A stretch of DNA of 64,000 nt from Pseudomonadota bacterium (GTDB taxonomy: Bacteria; Pseudomonadota; Gammaproteobacteria; Burkholderiales; SG8-39): the NCBI GenBank assembly GCA_026399375.1, contig JAPLRD010000035.1:43710-107709 (forward strand). The letters are read 5' to 3'. The notes beneath the pieces are model-generated. The model ran no database searches, was not told the origin of the DNA, and saw only the letters and a program-made list of their open reading frames with translations. Below, one piece after another: positions 34,134 through 44,269 of the stretch (the stretch's first letter is position 1; every line of letters begins with the position of its first letter). A program made the position numbers and the translations under genes.

Positions 34134-34952
34134 TCAATTACCCTCGAACGCGGGCTTTTGCTTGGCCACGAACGCGTTGTAGGCGCGCGTGAAATCCTTG
34201 GTCTGCATGCAGATCGCCTGCGCCTCGGCCTCGGTTTCCAATGCCTGTTCGATGGTCTGGTTCCATTCCTGATGCAGGCACTTCTTGGTCATCGAATGCG
34301 CGAACGCCGGCCCGTCGGCGATTTCCTTCGCCATGGTGTGCGCACGTTCGAGCAGCTTGTCCTTGGGCACCAGTTCGTTGTAATAGCCCCAGGCGTGGCC
34401 TTCCTGCGCCGTCATGGCGCGGCCGGTGTAAAACAACTCCGAAGCGCGGCCCTGTCCGATGATGCGGGGCAGTATGGCGCAGGCGCCCATGTCGCAACCG
34501 GCCAGGCCGACGCGCGCGAACAAGAACGCCGTCTTGCACTCCGGCGTGCCGTAGCGCAGGTCGCTCGACATCGAAATAATGGCTCCCGCTCCGGCGCAGA
34601 TGCCGTCGACCGCCGATATGATCGGTTGCGGGCAGGTACGCATTTCCTTCACCAGATTTCCAGTCATGCGGGTAAAGGCGATCAGACCGGTCATGTCCAT
34701 CTTGGTGAGCGGGCCGATGATTTCGTGCACGTCGCCGCCGGAGCAGAAGTTCCCGCCCTCGCCGGTGAAGACGACCGCTCGAACGTCCTCCGCGTATTGC
34801 AGCTTGTGGAAGGTGTCGCGCAGCTCGGCATAGCTCTCGAACGTCAGCGGATTCTTGCGTTCCGGCCGGTTTAGCGTGATCGTTCCGACACGATCCTTCA
34901 CTTCCCATTTGAAATGCTGGGGACGCCATTCGGCGGCTTTGAGTTTGTACAT
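34134..34952 (-). CDS. Enoyl-CoA hydratase/isomerase family protein
   Basis: [67 protein letters not shown]. Confidence 0.92.
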   Translation of the reverse strand: MYKLKAAEWRPQHFKWEVKDRVGTITLNRPERKNPLTFESYAELRDTFHKLQYAEDVRAVVFTGEGGNFCSGGDVHEIIGPLTKMDMTGLIAFTRMTGNLVKEMRTCPQPIISAVDGICAGAGAIISMSSDLRYGTPECKTAFLFARVGLAGCDMGACAILPRIIGQGRASELFYTGRAMTAQEGHAWGYYNELVPKDKLLERAHTMAKEIADGPAFAHSMTKKCLHQEWNQTIEQALETEAEAQAICMQTKDFTRAYNAFVAKQKPAFEGN

Positions 34953-34990
34953 GCGATTCTCCGTATTGTGGACAATAAAAAGGTTTGGTG

Positions 34991-35737
34991 TCAGCCGGCA
35001 AGGACGAGCCCGCCGCTGACGCTGAGGATTTGACCGGTGACGAAGTCGGCCCGGCTACTGGCAAAGAACAGCACGGCATCGGCGATCTCCGAAGGTTTCG
35101 CCAGACGGCCCATCGGCGTCACCCGGACGAAGGCTTCGCGGTGTTTCTCCGGCACGACGGCCAGCAGCGGGGTGTCCGTCGGCCCCGGGCAGACGCAGTT
35201 CACGTTGATGTTGAACCGCGCCATCTCCCGTGCAAGCGACTTGGTGAATGCGATTGCGCCTCCCTTGGCGCCGGCATACACCGACTCGCCGAGGCTGCCT
35301 ACGCGGCCTGCGTCGCTGGAGACGGTGACGATCTTTCCGGTCTTGCGCTCTATCATGTCGTCCAGAAACGCGCGCGTCACTGCGATTGGCCCGAACAAAT
35401 TGAGGTCGATGACTTTGCGCCAGAAATCGGGAGTGTTCTTGACGAAGGGTTCGATCTTGCCCCAACCGGCGACGTTGGCGACGATGTCGACATGTCCCCG
35501 GCGCTTATATGCAGCCTGCTTGAACGCCTCGATCGAATCGAGGTCCGTCACATCGAGCCGGATGAAATCCGCGCCCCAACCCTTCGCGCGAATATCCGCC
35601 GCCACTTGTTCGCCCGCTTCCACGGCGATGTCGCCGAGCAGCACATGTGCGCCCGCCTGCGCCAGGGTTTCCGCAGTCGCACGCCCGATTCCCGAGGATG
35701 CCCCGGTGATTACCGCCGTCTTGCCGTCTAATCGCAT
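34991..35737 (-). CDS. SDR-family oxidoreductase, 2-hydroxycyclohexanecarboxyl-CoA dehydrogenase (BadH)-like
   Basis: [58 protein letters not shown]. Confidence 0.88.
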   Translation of the reverse strand: MRLDGKTAVITGASSGIGRATAETLAQAGAHVLLGDIAVEAGEQVAADIRAKGWGADFIRLDVTDLDSIEAFKQAAYKRRGHVDIVANVAGWGKIEPFVKNTPDFWRKVIDLNLFGPIAVTRAFLDDMIERKTGKIVTVSSDAGRVGSLGESVYAGAKGGAIAFTKSLAREMARFNINVNCVCPGPTDTPLLAVVPEKHREAFVRVTPMGRLAKPSEIADAVLFFASSRADFVTGQILSVSGGLVLAG

Positions 35738-35881
35738 TTTTCGCTCCAGAACAATAAAAAATTTCCGCCTTCAAACAATCGGTCCCCAAGCCGCTCCCTG
35801 AAACCGCGTCTGCCCCGATTCAAATGGCTCGAACCGGGTCGCAGCTCACGCGCCCTTCGCCATGCCGCCGGCCGGTGCTTG

Positions 35882-35903
35882 ACTGAATGAGTATTCATTC
35901 AGT
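35882..35903. promoter_or_regulatory. Candidate TetR/FadR-type operator palindrome
   Basis: ACTGAATGA-GTAT-TCATTCAGT, perfect 9-bp arms, in the divergent SDR/FAH intergenic region. Confidence 0.7.
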
Positions 35904-36196
35904 ATGATAAAAGTAACACGTTTGATGCCGGAAATGCAACAAGCGCATGGACAACCAAGAGGAGCCCGCGGGCAATCCGACATGCCCGCTCGGCGCGGTC
36001 AATGGATTGACGACGGGTGAACCGCGCCTTTTCGACCGTCCGGTCTTACCCCGCGGGCCCGGAGCCGGTAGAATTCATTCGTATCCAATAAAATGACACG
36101 CTAGGCGCCGATAAAGGAGCGGGCCGCAGCGACGCGTTCTTCGCGCACCTTGCTTTCCACGCCGGACAGCCCGACCATTCTGAAAAGGAAACCGAA

Positions 36197-36901
36197 TTGA
36201 GTTACGCCGTCGAAATGTGGCAGCAGCCTTCCCTGCCTGTGGTTGGCTCCAATGACCGTTTTCCGGTGCGGCGCATATTCTGCGTCGGCCGCAACTATGT
36301 CGAACACCAGAAGGAAATGGGCGGCGACGGCCGCGAGCAGCCGTTCTTCTTTTGCAAGGCACCGCATGACTTGGTGGCGGTAAACGCCGGAGAGACCGGC
36401 AGGATCCACTATCCCCCCATGACCAGCAACTATCATTGGGAAACAGAAATGGTCGCGCTGATCGGCAAGGGTGGCAGAAAGATCGCCGCCGAACGCGCCA
36501 ACGAGCACGTCTGGGGCTATGCAGTCGGCCTCGACATGACACGCCGCGATTTGCAGCAGCAGGGAAAAGACAAGGGTCGGCCCTGGAGTTTCGGCAAGGA
36601 CTTCGACGAGGCGGCACCATGCGGACCGGTCACGCCGGCAAGCAAGACTGGGCATCCGTCCAAGGGCAAGCTCTGGCTCAAGGTGAACGGGGAGTTTCGC
36701 CAGCAATCGGACATCGACCAGATGATCTGGAGCGTGCCCGAGCAGATCGCGTTTCTTACCCAGTACTACACTCTCGAAGCCGGCGATGTGATTTTCACCG
36801 GCACTCCGGCGGGAGTGGGTGCGGCCAAAGCGGGCGACGAGTTGGTCGCCGGCATTGACGGACTGGGCGAGTTGCGCGTGAGCATCGTCGCGCCGCGCTG
36901 A
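36197..36901 (+). CDS. Fumarylacetoacetate hydrolase-family protein (maleylpyruvate hydrolase-like)
   Basis: RRIFCVGRNYVEHQKEMG; WETEMVALIGKGGRKIAAERANEHVWGYAVGLDMTRRDLQ; GDVIFTGTPAGVGAAKAGD; TTG start. Confidence 0.9.
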   Translation: MSYAVEMWQQPSLPVVGSNDRFPVRRIFCVGRNYVEHQKEMGGDGREQPFFFCKAPHDLVAVNAGETGRIHYPPMTSNYHWETEMVALIGKGGRKIAAERANEHVWGYAVGLDMTRRDLQQQGKDKGRPWSFGKDFDEAAPCGPVTPASKTGHPSKGKLWLKVNGEFRQQSDIDQMIWSVPEQIAFLTQYYTLEAGDVIFTGTPAGVGAAKAGDELVAGIDGLGELRVSIVAPR

Positions 36902-36919
36902 GCGGGCGCATCGCACCCC

Positions 36920-38392
36920 ATGAACGCCGCCGGATATCTGCTTGCCACCGGAGAAGCCGGCGCGATCGCGCTGGAATGCGGTGACGAACGTCTGAACTAC
37001 GACGAGCTGCGTATCGCAGTGGGACGTGCGGCGACCGCATGGCGTGCGCGCGGGCTTCTGCAAGGCGAGCGCGTGCTGGTGTTCGCGCCGGACGGCATTG
37101 CCTGGGCCATTGCCTATCTTGGCGCCATCTGGGCCGGTGGCGTCGCGGTCGGGCTCAATTCACGCTTGTTCGAGCGGGAACTGTCGGTAGTGCTTTCGGA
37201 GTCCGAAGCGCGTTTTATCTGGTGCAACGAAAGTTCCCGCGTGTTGCTGGAGCGCCTGCTCGCCGCTAATCCCAATCCGCCGCAACTGGTCATCGATGCG
37301 CAATGGAGCGCCGGCCTGCAGAAGTTCGATCCCGTCACCGCAGCCGATTTGCCCGATGATGCTCCCGCAATTTGGATCTATACCTCCGGTACGACCGGAC
37401 TACCGAAGGCGGTCATACACGCCCAGCGCACCTTCATCGCCAGCGCAGATTTCGCGCGGGGAATTATCGGCCTCACCTCAAAGGACAGGCTCTACGCCTC
37501 GTCCAAGATGTTCTTCGCCTATGCGCTCGGCAACAGTTTTATGGCGGGCTTGCGTTTGGGCGCAACGGTCATCCTCGATCCGGAATGGCCCACCGCCGAG
37601 CGCGTCGCCGAAATCGCCGAGCGGTACCGTCCGACAGCCTTGTTTTCCGTGCCCACGCTTTATCTCAAGATGCTGCAGACGAACGTCGCGCCGCGCCTGG
37701 TCGCGGCCGGTGTGCGGCATTATGTTTCGGCGGGAGAGACACTTCCTCCGGCCGTGAGGCAAGGGTGGCAGGACGCGACGGGGGTGGCGCCGGTTTCAGG
37801 TTATGGTGCCTCGGAACTCGTGGTCCTCGTTTTCTATTGCGGCGACGACAGCATGCGGCTGAAACCGGCGCCGCGGCTTGAATACGTTACACGCGATGGC
37901 GCCGAGGACGGCGCGCCACAACGTCTGTGGCTGCAGCATCCGTCGGTTGCGCTGGGCTACTGGCGCCGACCCGAGGCCGAGCGCGACAGTTTCTCCGACG
38001 GACGCTTTTCCCCCGGGGACTTGTTCCGGCAATGCGATGACGGATATCTCGAGTTCTGCGGGCGGGACGACGACATGCTGAAGATTTCAGGACAGTGGGT
38101 CAGCATCCTCCAGGTCGAGCAGGCGCTGCTGGCGGCAAGCGCTGGCTGCGTCGAAAGCCTGGCGGCGGTCGGGTTCGACAACGCCGAGGGTTTGATCTCG
38201 ATCGCCTTGTTCGCCGTCGCCGCCAAGGGGCAGGAGACGCAGGCGCGCAAATGCATAGAAGTGGGAATCGAAGCGTTGCCGAAGCTCAAGCGTCCGCGAC
38301 TCGTCAAGTGGGTGACAGAACTGCCGCTTACCGCCACCGGCAAGTTGCAGCGGCGCAAGCTGAAACAAATGCATCTAGAAGGTGCCGCCTGA
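36920..38392 (+). CDS. Benzoate-CoA ligase family acyl/aryl-CoA synthetase
   Basis: AIWIYTSGTTGLPKAVIHAQRTF AMP-binding motif; YGASELVV; GRDDDMLKISGQWVSILQVEQALLA; PLTATGKLQRRKLKQ. Confidence 0.9.
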   Translation: MNAAGYLLATGEAGAIALECGDERLNYDELRIAVGRAATAWRARGLLQGERVLVFAPDGIAWAIAYLGAIWAGGVAVGLNSRLFERELSVVLSESEARFIWCNESSRVLLERLLAANPNPPQLVIDAQWSAGLQKFDPVTAADLPDDAPAIWIYTSGTTGLPKAVIHAQRTFIASADFARGIIGLTSKDRLYASSKMFFAYALGNSFMAGLRLGATVILDPEWPTAERVAEIAERYRPTALFSVPTLYLKMLQTNVAPRLVAAGVRHYVSAGETLPPAVRQGWQDATGVAPVSGYGASELVVLVFYCGDDSMRLKPAPRLEYVTRDGAEDGAPQRLWLQHPSVALGYWRRPEAERDSFSDGRFSPGDLFRQCDDGYLEFCGRDDDMLKISGQWVSILQVEQALLAASAGCVESLAAVGFDNAEGLISIALFAVAAKGQETQARKCIEVGIEALPKLKRPRLVKWVTELPLTATGKLQRRKLKQMHLEGAA

Positions 38393-38446
38393 TACTTCAA
38401 CTTAACCAGGACGACGCTAAGAAGCCTACCAGCCGATTGGACAGAT

Positions 38447-39073
38447 ATGGCGCGCGTTAGATCCCAGGACTACGACGTAATCAAGCAGTCGATTATCGAC
38501 TGTGCGGCGAATCTATTCGCAACGAACGGATTCGCAGGAACGTCCATCAACGAGCTTGCCGAGGCCGCCGGTCTCTCCAAAGCGGGGGTCTACCATTACT
38601 TCGATTCCAAGAGCGAGATCCTTCGCGCCATGCTCACCGCGCATCTCGAGGCAGTGACAGAAATCGTGGATACCGCCCTGAACACCTCGGAGCCGCCACG
38701 AGCCAAGTTCATTACCTTTACCCGATTGATGATCGAAAACTATACGCGACCCGCGTCCAGAAACCAGCATATCGTATTGATGTCCGATATAGGCTCGCTG
38801 CCCGCAAAGGATCGCGATTTCGTCATCGCCACCGAGCGGCGGGTGGTTCGGGCAATCGAGAGGCTGCTGCAAAGCATCCATCCGCAAATTGAAGCGCATC
38901 AGCACCTGGCCAGGCCGTTGACCATGCTCTTTTTCGGCATGATCAACTGGACCGATAATTGGTACTCGGAGAAGGGCCGCATGTCGCCTTCTGAACTGGC
39001 GCTGTTGGCGGCCAATGTGTTCCTCAATGGTCTGGAGCACACAGACTATTCTGCTATTAACACACAGGGCTAG
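38447..39073 (+). CDS. TetR-family transcriptional regulator
   Basis: IIDCAANLFATNGFAGTSINELAEAAGLSKAGVYHYFDSKSEILRAML. Confidence 0.92.
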   Translation: MARVRSQDYDVIKQSIIDCAANLFATNGFAGTSINELAEAAGLSKAGVYHYFDSKSEILRAMLTAHLEAVTEIVDTALNTSEPPRAKFITFTRLMIENYTRPASRNQHIVLMSDIGSLPAKDRDFVIATERRVVRAIERLLQSIHPQIEAHQHLARPLTMLFFGMINWTDNWYSEKGRMSPSELALLAANVFLNGLEHTDYSAINTQG

Positions 39074-39143
39074 CGCCCCCGTTTGAATTGCCCGGGAAGG
39101 CGCGCGATGATCATGAGGTCACGTCAGCCCCACTAAAAAGGCG

Positions 39144-39190
39144 ATTTCAGAATTGCCGAAATGGCCCCTGATTCAGGGGAGCGGGAGGGG
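39144..39190 (+). repeat. Intergenic repeat copy A, with perfect IR CCCCTGA-T-TCAGGGG
   Basis: ATTTCAGAATTGCCGAA identical to 44765..44781, with partial similarity continuing downstream. Confidence 0.7.
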
Positions 39191-39198
39191 AGAAAGTA

Positions 39199-40548
39199 GT
39201 GGAAGCCATTCAATACGCACACCCCGCGATCGAGTGTCTCGATCGAGACGGAATTCTTGCCATTCAGGAGAGGAAACTCAAGGCGCTAGGGGAGCGCCTG
39301 CAGGGCCATCCCGAGTGGGTCCGGCATTTTCAGAAAGCGGACATGTCACCGCGAGACCTGGGGAATCTGGATGCGCTTTCTTCAGTGCCAACTCTGGACA
39401 AGGCAGACCTTCGAGCCCTTTACCCGTTTCCCATGCTGACCGCCGAACTTGCCCAAGTCCGCCGGTTCGTCGCGACGTCCGGGACGTCCGGGATGCCGGT
39501 CATGTTCGGATTGACCGACCGGGATCTGAGTCAACTGCTTCCCCATCAAATGAGCCGCATCTTGCGCGCCGCAGGTATCGTTGCCGGGGACCGGGTTTAT
39601 CAGGGGTATGGATACGGGTTGTGGTTCGGCGGACTGGGCATGGATATTGGCCTGGCCGCATGCGGCGCCGTGAATTTCCCGATCGGCCCAGGGCGCGGCG
39701 ATCTGGTCGTGAAATGGCTGTCCGATCACGCATATACGGCTTGCACCGTGTCGCCTCTGTGGCTGATGACCTTGGTCAATCTCGCCAAGAGCCAGAACAT
39801 CGATCCGCGCAAAGCTTGGAAATTGCGGGTCGGCGTATTCGGCGGCCAGTCCATTTCAGCCGCATTTCGCGACCAGTTGGAGGCAGAGATGCCTCCAGGA
39901 TTCATGGCGCAGAACAACTATGGGACGACCGAGGCCGGTGGCCCGGTGGTGGCGCAGTCATGTCCCTATTCGCATGACGTCGATGAGATGCACTTGATCA
40001 ACGAAGACACCATCATCACCGAAGTGGTCGATCCGGCCACGATGAAGCGCGTCGGTCCGGGCGAAGTTGGCGAAATCGTCGTCACCACGCTTGATCGCGA
40101 TGCCAGTCCGGTGATCCGGTGGCGAACACGCGACTTGGTGAAATTGTCGGCCAAGCCTTACGACTGCCCGTGTGGACGGGCAGGCCTGCCCAAGATCGGC
40201 CGCATCATCGGGCGCAACGACGATATGCTCAAGGTGCGAGGCGTGATCGTGTTCCCGACCCAAATCGAGGACATCATCGCGGAAACCGAGGGTGCGGTAA
40301 AAGAGGCGTGGCAGATCTATATCGACAGCGAACACCAGATCCTGGAGGAGATTACGGTCGCGGTGGAGCGGCGGGGCGGGGCTTCAAGCATCCAAGAGAA
40401 GCAGGATGTGCAGCAGCGGTTAGCACATGCCCTACACTCGCGACTCGGAATACGTGTGACGGTCGAATGCCATGACGAAGGCAGTTTGCCGCGCTATGAA
40501 GGAAAGGCGGTTCGCGTCCATCGTCGAGGCGCAAAGCCGGAAAAATAA
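39199..40548 (+). CDS. Phenylacetate-CoA ligase (PaaK) family protein
   Basis: RRFVATSGTSGMPVMFGLTDRDL; YGTTEAGGPVVAQSC; GRIIGRNDDMLKVRGVIVFPTQIEDIIAE; GTG start. Confidence 0.9.
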   Translation: MEAIQYAHPAIECLDRDGILAIQERKLKALGERLQGHPEWVRHFQKADMSPRDLGNLDALSSVPTLDKADLRALYPFPMLTAELAQVRRFVATSGTSGMPVMFGLTDRDLSQLLPHQMSRILRAAGIVAGDRVYQGYGYGLWFGGLGMDIGLAACGAVNFPIGPGRGDLVVKWLSDHAYTACTVSPLWLMTLVNLAKSQNIDPRKAWKLRVGVFGGQSISAAFRDQLEAEMPPGFMAQNNYGTTEAGGPVVAQSCPYSHDVDEMHLINEDTIITEVVDPATMKRVGPGEVGEIVVTTLDRDASPVIRWRTRDLVKLSAKPYDCPCGRAGLPKIGRIIGRNDDMLKVRGVIVFPTQIEDIIAETEGAVKEAWQIYIDSEHQILEEITVAVERRGGASSIQEKQDVQQRLAHALHSRLGIRVTVECHDEGSLPRYEGKAVRVHRRGAKPEK

Positions 40549-40607
40549 TCTGACGCCGGCGAAGCATCGAGCCTGCATCGCGCTTGCATTCGATCCGGAA
40601 GACGGAG

Positions 40608-41579
40608 TTATGACGTGATGCGTTTCAGCAGTTCATCCGCCACAGCGTACGGATCGCTGTCCCGCGCGATTACCGGATCTATCAGCGCGTCCAGCCATTG
40701 GTTTTCGTCGGAGCGCAGGCGCTTGTCCAACTGGTTCTGCAGAATCTCGCTGATCCGGTGCCGGGTCTGCTCGCGCAGTCGCGCGCGGGCAGAAGCGGAA
40801 TTGGCGGCGAAAGCCTCAAAGCATCGATCGATGTGATGCGCCAGATCGGGGACGCCTTCGCCGTCGAGCGCCCGGGTCTTCACCACGGGAGGACGCCAGG
40901 TCCTGTCAGCGTGCAGCCGTTGGCCCAGCGCGATCATCTCCTCGAGCAGGATGGCGGTGCGGCCTGCCTCGGGGTGGTCGGATTTGTTCACGACAAAGAT
41001 ATCGCCGATTTCCGTAATGCCCGCTTTCGCGGCCTGAATATCGTCGCCGCCCATCGGCGTCTGCAACAGCACGACCACCGTGGCGTGGCGCATGATGTCG
41101 GTTTCGTTCTGGCCCACTCCTACCGTCTCGACAAGGATCACGTCCCAGCGCATCGCATCCAGCACGGTGATGGCGTCTCCCGCCGCCTTGGCGAGACCGC
41201 CCAGCTGGCCGCGAGACGCCATGCTGCGAATAAACACGCCGGCGTCCCCGTGGTGGTCGGACATGCGCAAGCGGTCGCCCAGCACCGCGCCGCCGGTGAA
41301 GGGGCTGGAGGGGTCCACCGCAAGCACGGCCACGCGCAAGCCGTTGCCGCGCCAGTACCCGACCAGCTTGTTGATCAGGGTGCTCTTGCCGGCTCCCGGG
41401 GGTCCGGTAACGCCGACGATGCGGGCGTGCCCGCCCATCCGGTAAAGCGCCCTCAATATGGGAACCAACCCTTCTTCGCCGCGCTCTATCCGGCTGATGA
41501 GCTTTGTACCCGCCCGCATCTGCCCGGAGGTAATTGCGGACAACAGTGTCTCGATGTTGCGCTCGGCGTCGGCGTTCAT
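40608..41579 (-). CDS. meaB: MeaB/ArgK-family G-protein chaperone of B12-dependent mutase
   Basis: VGVTGPPGAGKSTLINKLVGYWRGNGLRVAVLAVDPSSPFTGGAVLGDRLRMSDHHGDAGVFIRSMASRGQLGGLA; divergent from mutase genes. Confidence 0.93.
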   Translation of the reverse strand: MNADAERNIETLLSAITSGQMRAGTKLISRIERGEEGLVPILRALYRMGGHARIVGVTGPPGAGKSTLINKLVGYWRGNGLRVAVLAVDPSSPFTGGAVLGDRLRMSDHHGDAGVFIRSMASRGQLGGLAKAAGDAITVLDAMRWDVILVETVGVGQNETDIMRHATVVVLLQTPMGGDDIQAAKAGITEIGDIFVVNKSDHPEAGRTAILLEEMIALGQRLHADRTWRPPVVKTRALDGEGVPDLAHHIDRCFEAFAANSASARARLREQTRHRISEILQNQLDKRLRSDENQWLDALIDPVIARDSDPYAVADELLKRITS

Positions 41580-41889
41580 GATCGGCCTGCGAAAGTCGGG
41601 GTCATTTGCTCAATACTTGCGGTCAGGCTGCCGATGGCGAACGTCCATAACGGGGGAAATTTACAGGGTGCGTACGTGCATCGGACCAATTTCATGAGAA
41701 CCACGTCTACAAACCTCCGGTAAGGATCTGCAGGTGCCAAGAGTTGCAATAAGCGTCCGCTTGGTTGCAGTATATATTGTGAATTCCTGGCGTGAAAATC
41801 ATTATTTTCCCGATCCAATAAGACTCATTCGAATTCAACATGATCCATCCTCAAATTTGTTGACCGACCATGTGGATGCTTATAGACTG

Positions 41890-41908
41890 GTAACCGTTCA
41901 CCGGTTAC
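41890..41908. promoter_or_regulatory. Candidate operator palindrome in the meaB/mutase divergent region
   Basis: GTAACCG-TTCAC-CGGTTAC, perfect 7-bp arms, about 80 bp upstream of the mutase start. Confidence 0.5.
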
Positions 41909-41988
41909 GATGACGGCACGGTACATGCGCATTCGATCTGCGCAACGTCTTTGAGCCCATTGCATCAGACTCTTACTGGAGAGTACAC

Positions 41989-43608
41989 ATGAAGCGAGAG
42001 ACCGACTACGGCTACGAAATAAAACCGGTTTATTCGCCTGAGGACATCCCGGGGTTCGATTACCAGAAGGACCTGGGCGATCCGGGCTCTTTTCCGTACA
42101 CCAGGGGCTATCACTATCAGGGCTATCGCAGCCGGATGTGGACCCAGCGCATGACCGCCGGCCTGGGAAGTTCCGCCGACGCCAACAAGGTGCTGAAGAA
42201 GTATCGCGAGATGGGGCAGATTGGCGGGATGTGCGTCATCAGCGACCGCGTCTTTTCCGATTGCATCGACCCCGATCATCCGCTCGGCCGGCGTGAGGCG
42301 GGCGTCCTGGGGTGGCCCGGGTGCTCGCTGCTCGAGTTCGAAGAACTCATGCAGGACATTCCCCTGACCGGTCAGTCGATTACCCTCCTCGGATCATGCG
42401 CCCCGACGGCGCTGAGACTGGCCTACGTCGTTGCGCTGGCGGAAAAGCGCGGCATTAATCCGAGCGAGGTCCACGGCAGCGTCATCGAATCGCCGTTCGA
42501 GAACTACTTCGGCCAGACCGACGTCCAGCCGTTTGATCTCAACCTCAAACTGTTCCTCGATGCGTCCGAATACGTGATCCGCAACAAGATCCGCATGCGC
42601 GGCAATATTTGCAGCCAGCACATTCAGGAATCGGGGGGCAACAACGCACAGGCGCTTGCGTTCGAATTGTCGATGTACAAGGAGCTCTGCGGCCTCCTGG
42701 TAAACGAGCGCGGCCTCGATTTCGACGATGTCGCCCTGGTGCCGTACGAACTGCAGACCATCGGGATGCGTTTCTTCGAGGAGATTGCGAAGGTGCGCGC
42801 ACTGCGGCGGATGTGGGCGCGCATGGCCAAGGAGCATTTCAAGGCAAAAAAGGACAAATCCTGCCAGCTGCTGATTGCGGTCCACACCTCGGGCCGGGCG
42901 ATGACCTACCAGCAACCCCTCAACAATATCGCGCGCTGCGCCATCCAGAGCCTGGCCGGTGCGATCGCCGGATGCACCGCACTGGACAACGCGACCATGG
43001 ACAACGCGTATGCCGAACCCTCCGCCCTGGCGGCAAGGATGTCGCTCAACACGCAGCACATCGTCGCGGTCGAAACGGGTGTCACCGACGTCGTGGATCC
43101 GCTGGCCGGCTCCTATTTCGTCGAACACCTGACGAACAAGGTCGAGGAAGAAGCCTACAAGATCCTGCACAAGATCGACGAACTGGGCGGAATGATCGCG
43201 GCAATCAAGAAGGGCTACATCCAGGAGTCGCTGCGGGACGAGGCCAATTTCAAGTTCCGCGAGGTGGAGAAGAAGGAGCGCTTGATCGTCGGCGTCAATC
43301 ACCTGGTCATCCCGCCGGAAGAGGATTTCGAGATTCCGATCATGGAAGTGCATGCGGGAGACTCGGAGGCGATCGCCAGGCGCATGGAGGAATGGAAGAA
43401 GACACGGGATATCCCCTTGGTGACGCAGCGCCTGGCGCAACTGTACGCGGACGCGGGCAAGGGCGAGCGCTTCAACCTGATGCCCTCGGTCATCGATGCG
43501 GTGAAGGCTTATGCGACGGCCGGAGAGGTGATGGGGGTGATACGCAAAGGACGGGGATTGAGCTACGACCCGTTCAACATGATCGATTGCCCATATGCGC
43601 TGCAATGA
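41989..43608 (+). CDS. Adenosylcobalamin-dependent acyl-CoA mutase, large (catalytic) subunit, divergent
   Basis: MCM-like TIM-barrel sequence: SRMWTQRMTAGLGSSADANK, DPDHPLGRREAGV, RGNICSQHIQESGGNNAQALAFELS, YAEPSALAARMSLNTQHIVAVETGVTDVVDPLAGSYFVEHLTN; adjacent to B12-binding subunit and meaB. Confidence 0.92.
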   Translation: MKRETDYGYEIKPVYSPEDIPGFDYQKDLGDPGSFPYTRGYHYQGYRSRMWTQRMTAGLGSSADANKVLKKYREMGQIGGMCVISDRVFSDCIDPDHPLGRREAGVLGWPGCSLLEFEELMQDIPLTGQSITLLGSCAPTALRLAYVVALAEKRGINPSEVHGSVIESPFENYFGQTDVQPFDLNLKLFLDASEYVIRNKIRMRGNICSQHIQESGGNNAQALAFELSMYKELCGLLVNERGLDFDDVALVPYELQTIGMRFFEEIAKVRALRRMWARMAKEHFKAKKDKSCQLLIAVHTSGRAMTYQQPLNNIARCAIQSLAGAIAGCTALDNATMDNAYAEPSALAARMSLNTQHIVAVETGVTDVVDPLAGSYFVEHLTNKVEEEAYKILHKIDELGGMIAAIKKGYIQESLRDEANFKFREVEKKERLIVGVNHLVIPPEEDFEIPIMEVHAGDSEAIARRMEEWKKTRDIPLVTQRLAQLYADAGKGERFNLMPSVIDAVKAYATAGEVMGVIRKGRGLSYDPFNMIDCPYALQ

Positions 43609-43659
43609 GACGCAGAGGATCGCAGGTTCGGTAAATCGGAAATCGCGGAGGTGGGCGGA

Positions 43660-44070
43660 ATGAACAAGGGAAACGGTATCAAGGTGATCGTGACCATGAT
43701 CGGACTCGACGGCCACACCACCGGCGGCGAGGTGGTCTCGATGATCCTGCGCGACGCCGGATTCGACGTGGTGTACCTGGGCGTCAACCAGACTCCGGCG
43801 ATGATCGTCGAAGCGGCGATGCAGGAGGACGTGGACGCGATCGGCATCAGTTCCCACGCATCGAACTATTCGCAGATAGAAGAGGTCATGGACCTGGTGA
43901 AGAAGAACAATCTGGAGGATGTGATCGTCGTATGCGGCGGAAACATTCCCAAGCGCCAGATCGAACTGCTGCTGGCGAAAGGCGTGGCGAAGATATTCAC
44001 GCCGGGAAGCGCAGGCAGCGAGATAGTTGACTATCTTGTAGCCAATACCAGACGCGCGGTCACGCAGTAG
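43660..44070 (+). CDS. B12-binding (small) subunit of acyl-CoA mutase
   Basis: VIVTMIGLDGHTTGGEVVSMILRDAGFDVVYLG with DxHxxG motif; GISSHASNY; VCGGNIPKRQIELL. Confidence 0.94.
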   Translation: MNKGNGIKVIVTMIGLDGHTTGGEVVSMILRDAGFDVVYLGVNQTPAMIVEAAMQEDVDAIGISSHASNYSQIEEVMDLVKKNNLEDVIVVCGGNIPKRQIELLLAKGVAKIFTPGSAGSEIVDYLVANTRRAVTQ

Positions 44071-44269
44071 CGCTGAATTGCGGCAACGCGAGATTTGCCC
44101 GAGGCGTTGTCGCGCTGCCCGAGCGCAGAACGACCGGCATGTTCCGCATGCTGGCGCCGGAAGATCCAAAACAGGTAGGCGATCGCTTTTAATAATGGCA
44201 TGATCGCAAAATTCCCATCGGGCCGACCATTAGGCCGAAAGTCGGCGCCAAATGTTTTCAGGAGGCGGC

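Noticed and set aside
42394-44169. 591-aa minus-strand ORF opposite the mutase genes
   Set aside because: Antisense shadow of two well-supported B12 mutase subunits; no domain signature.
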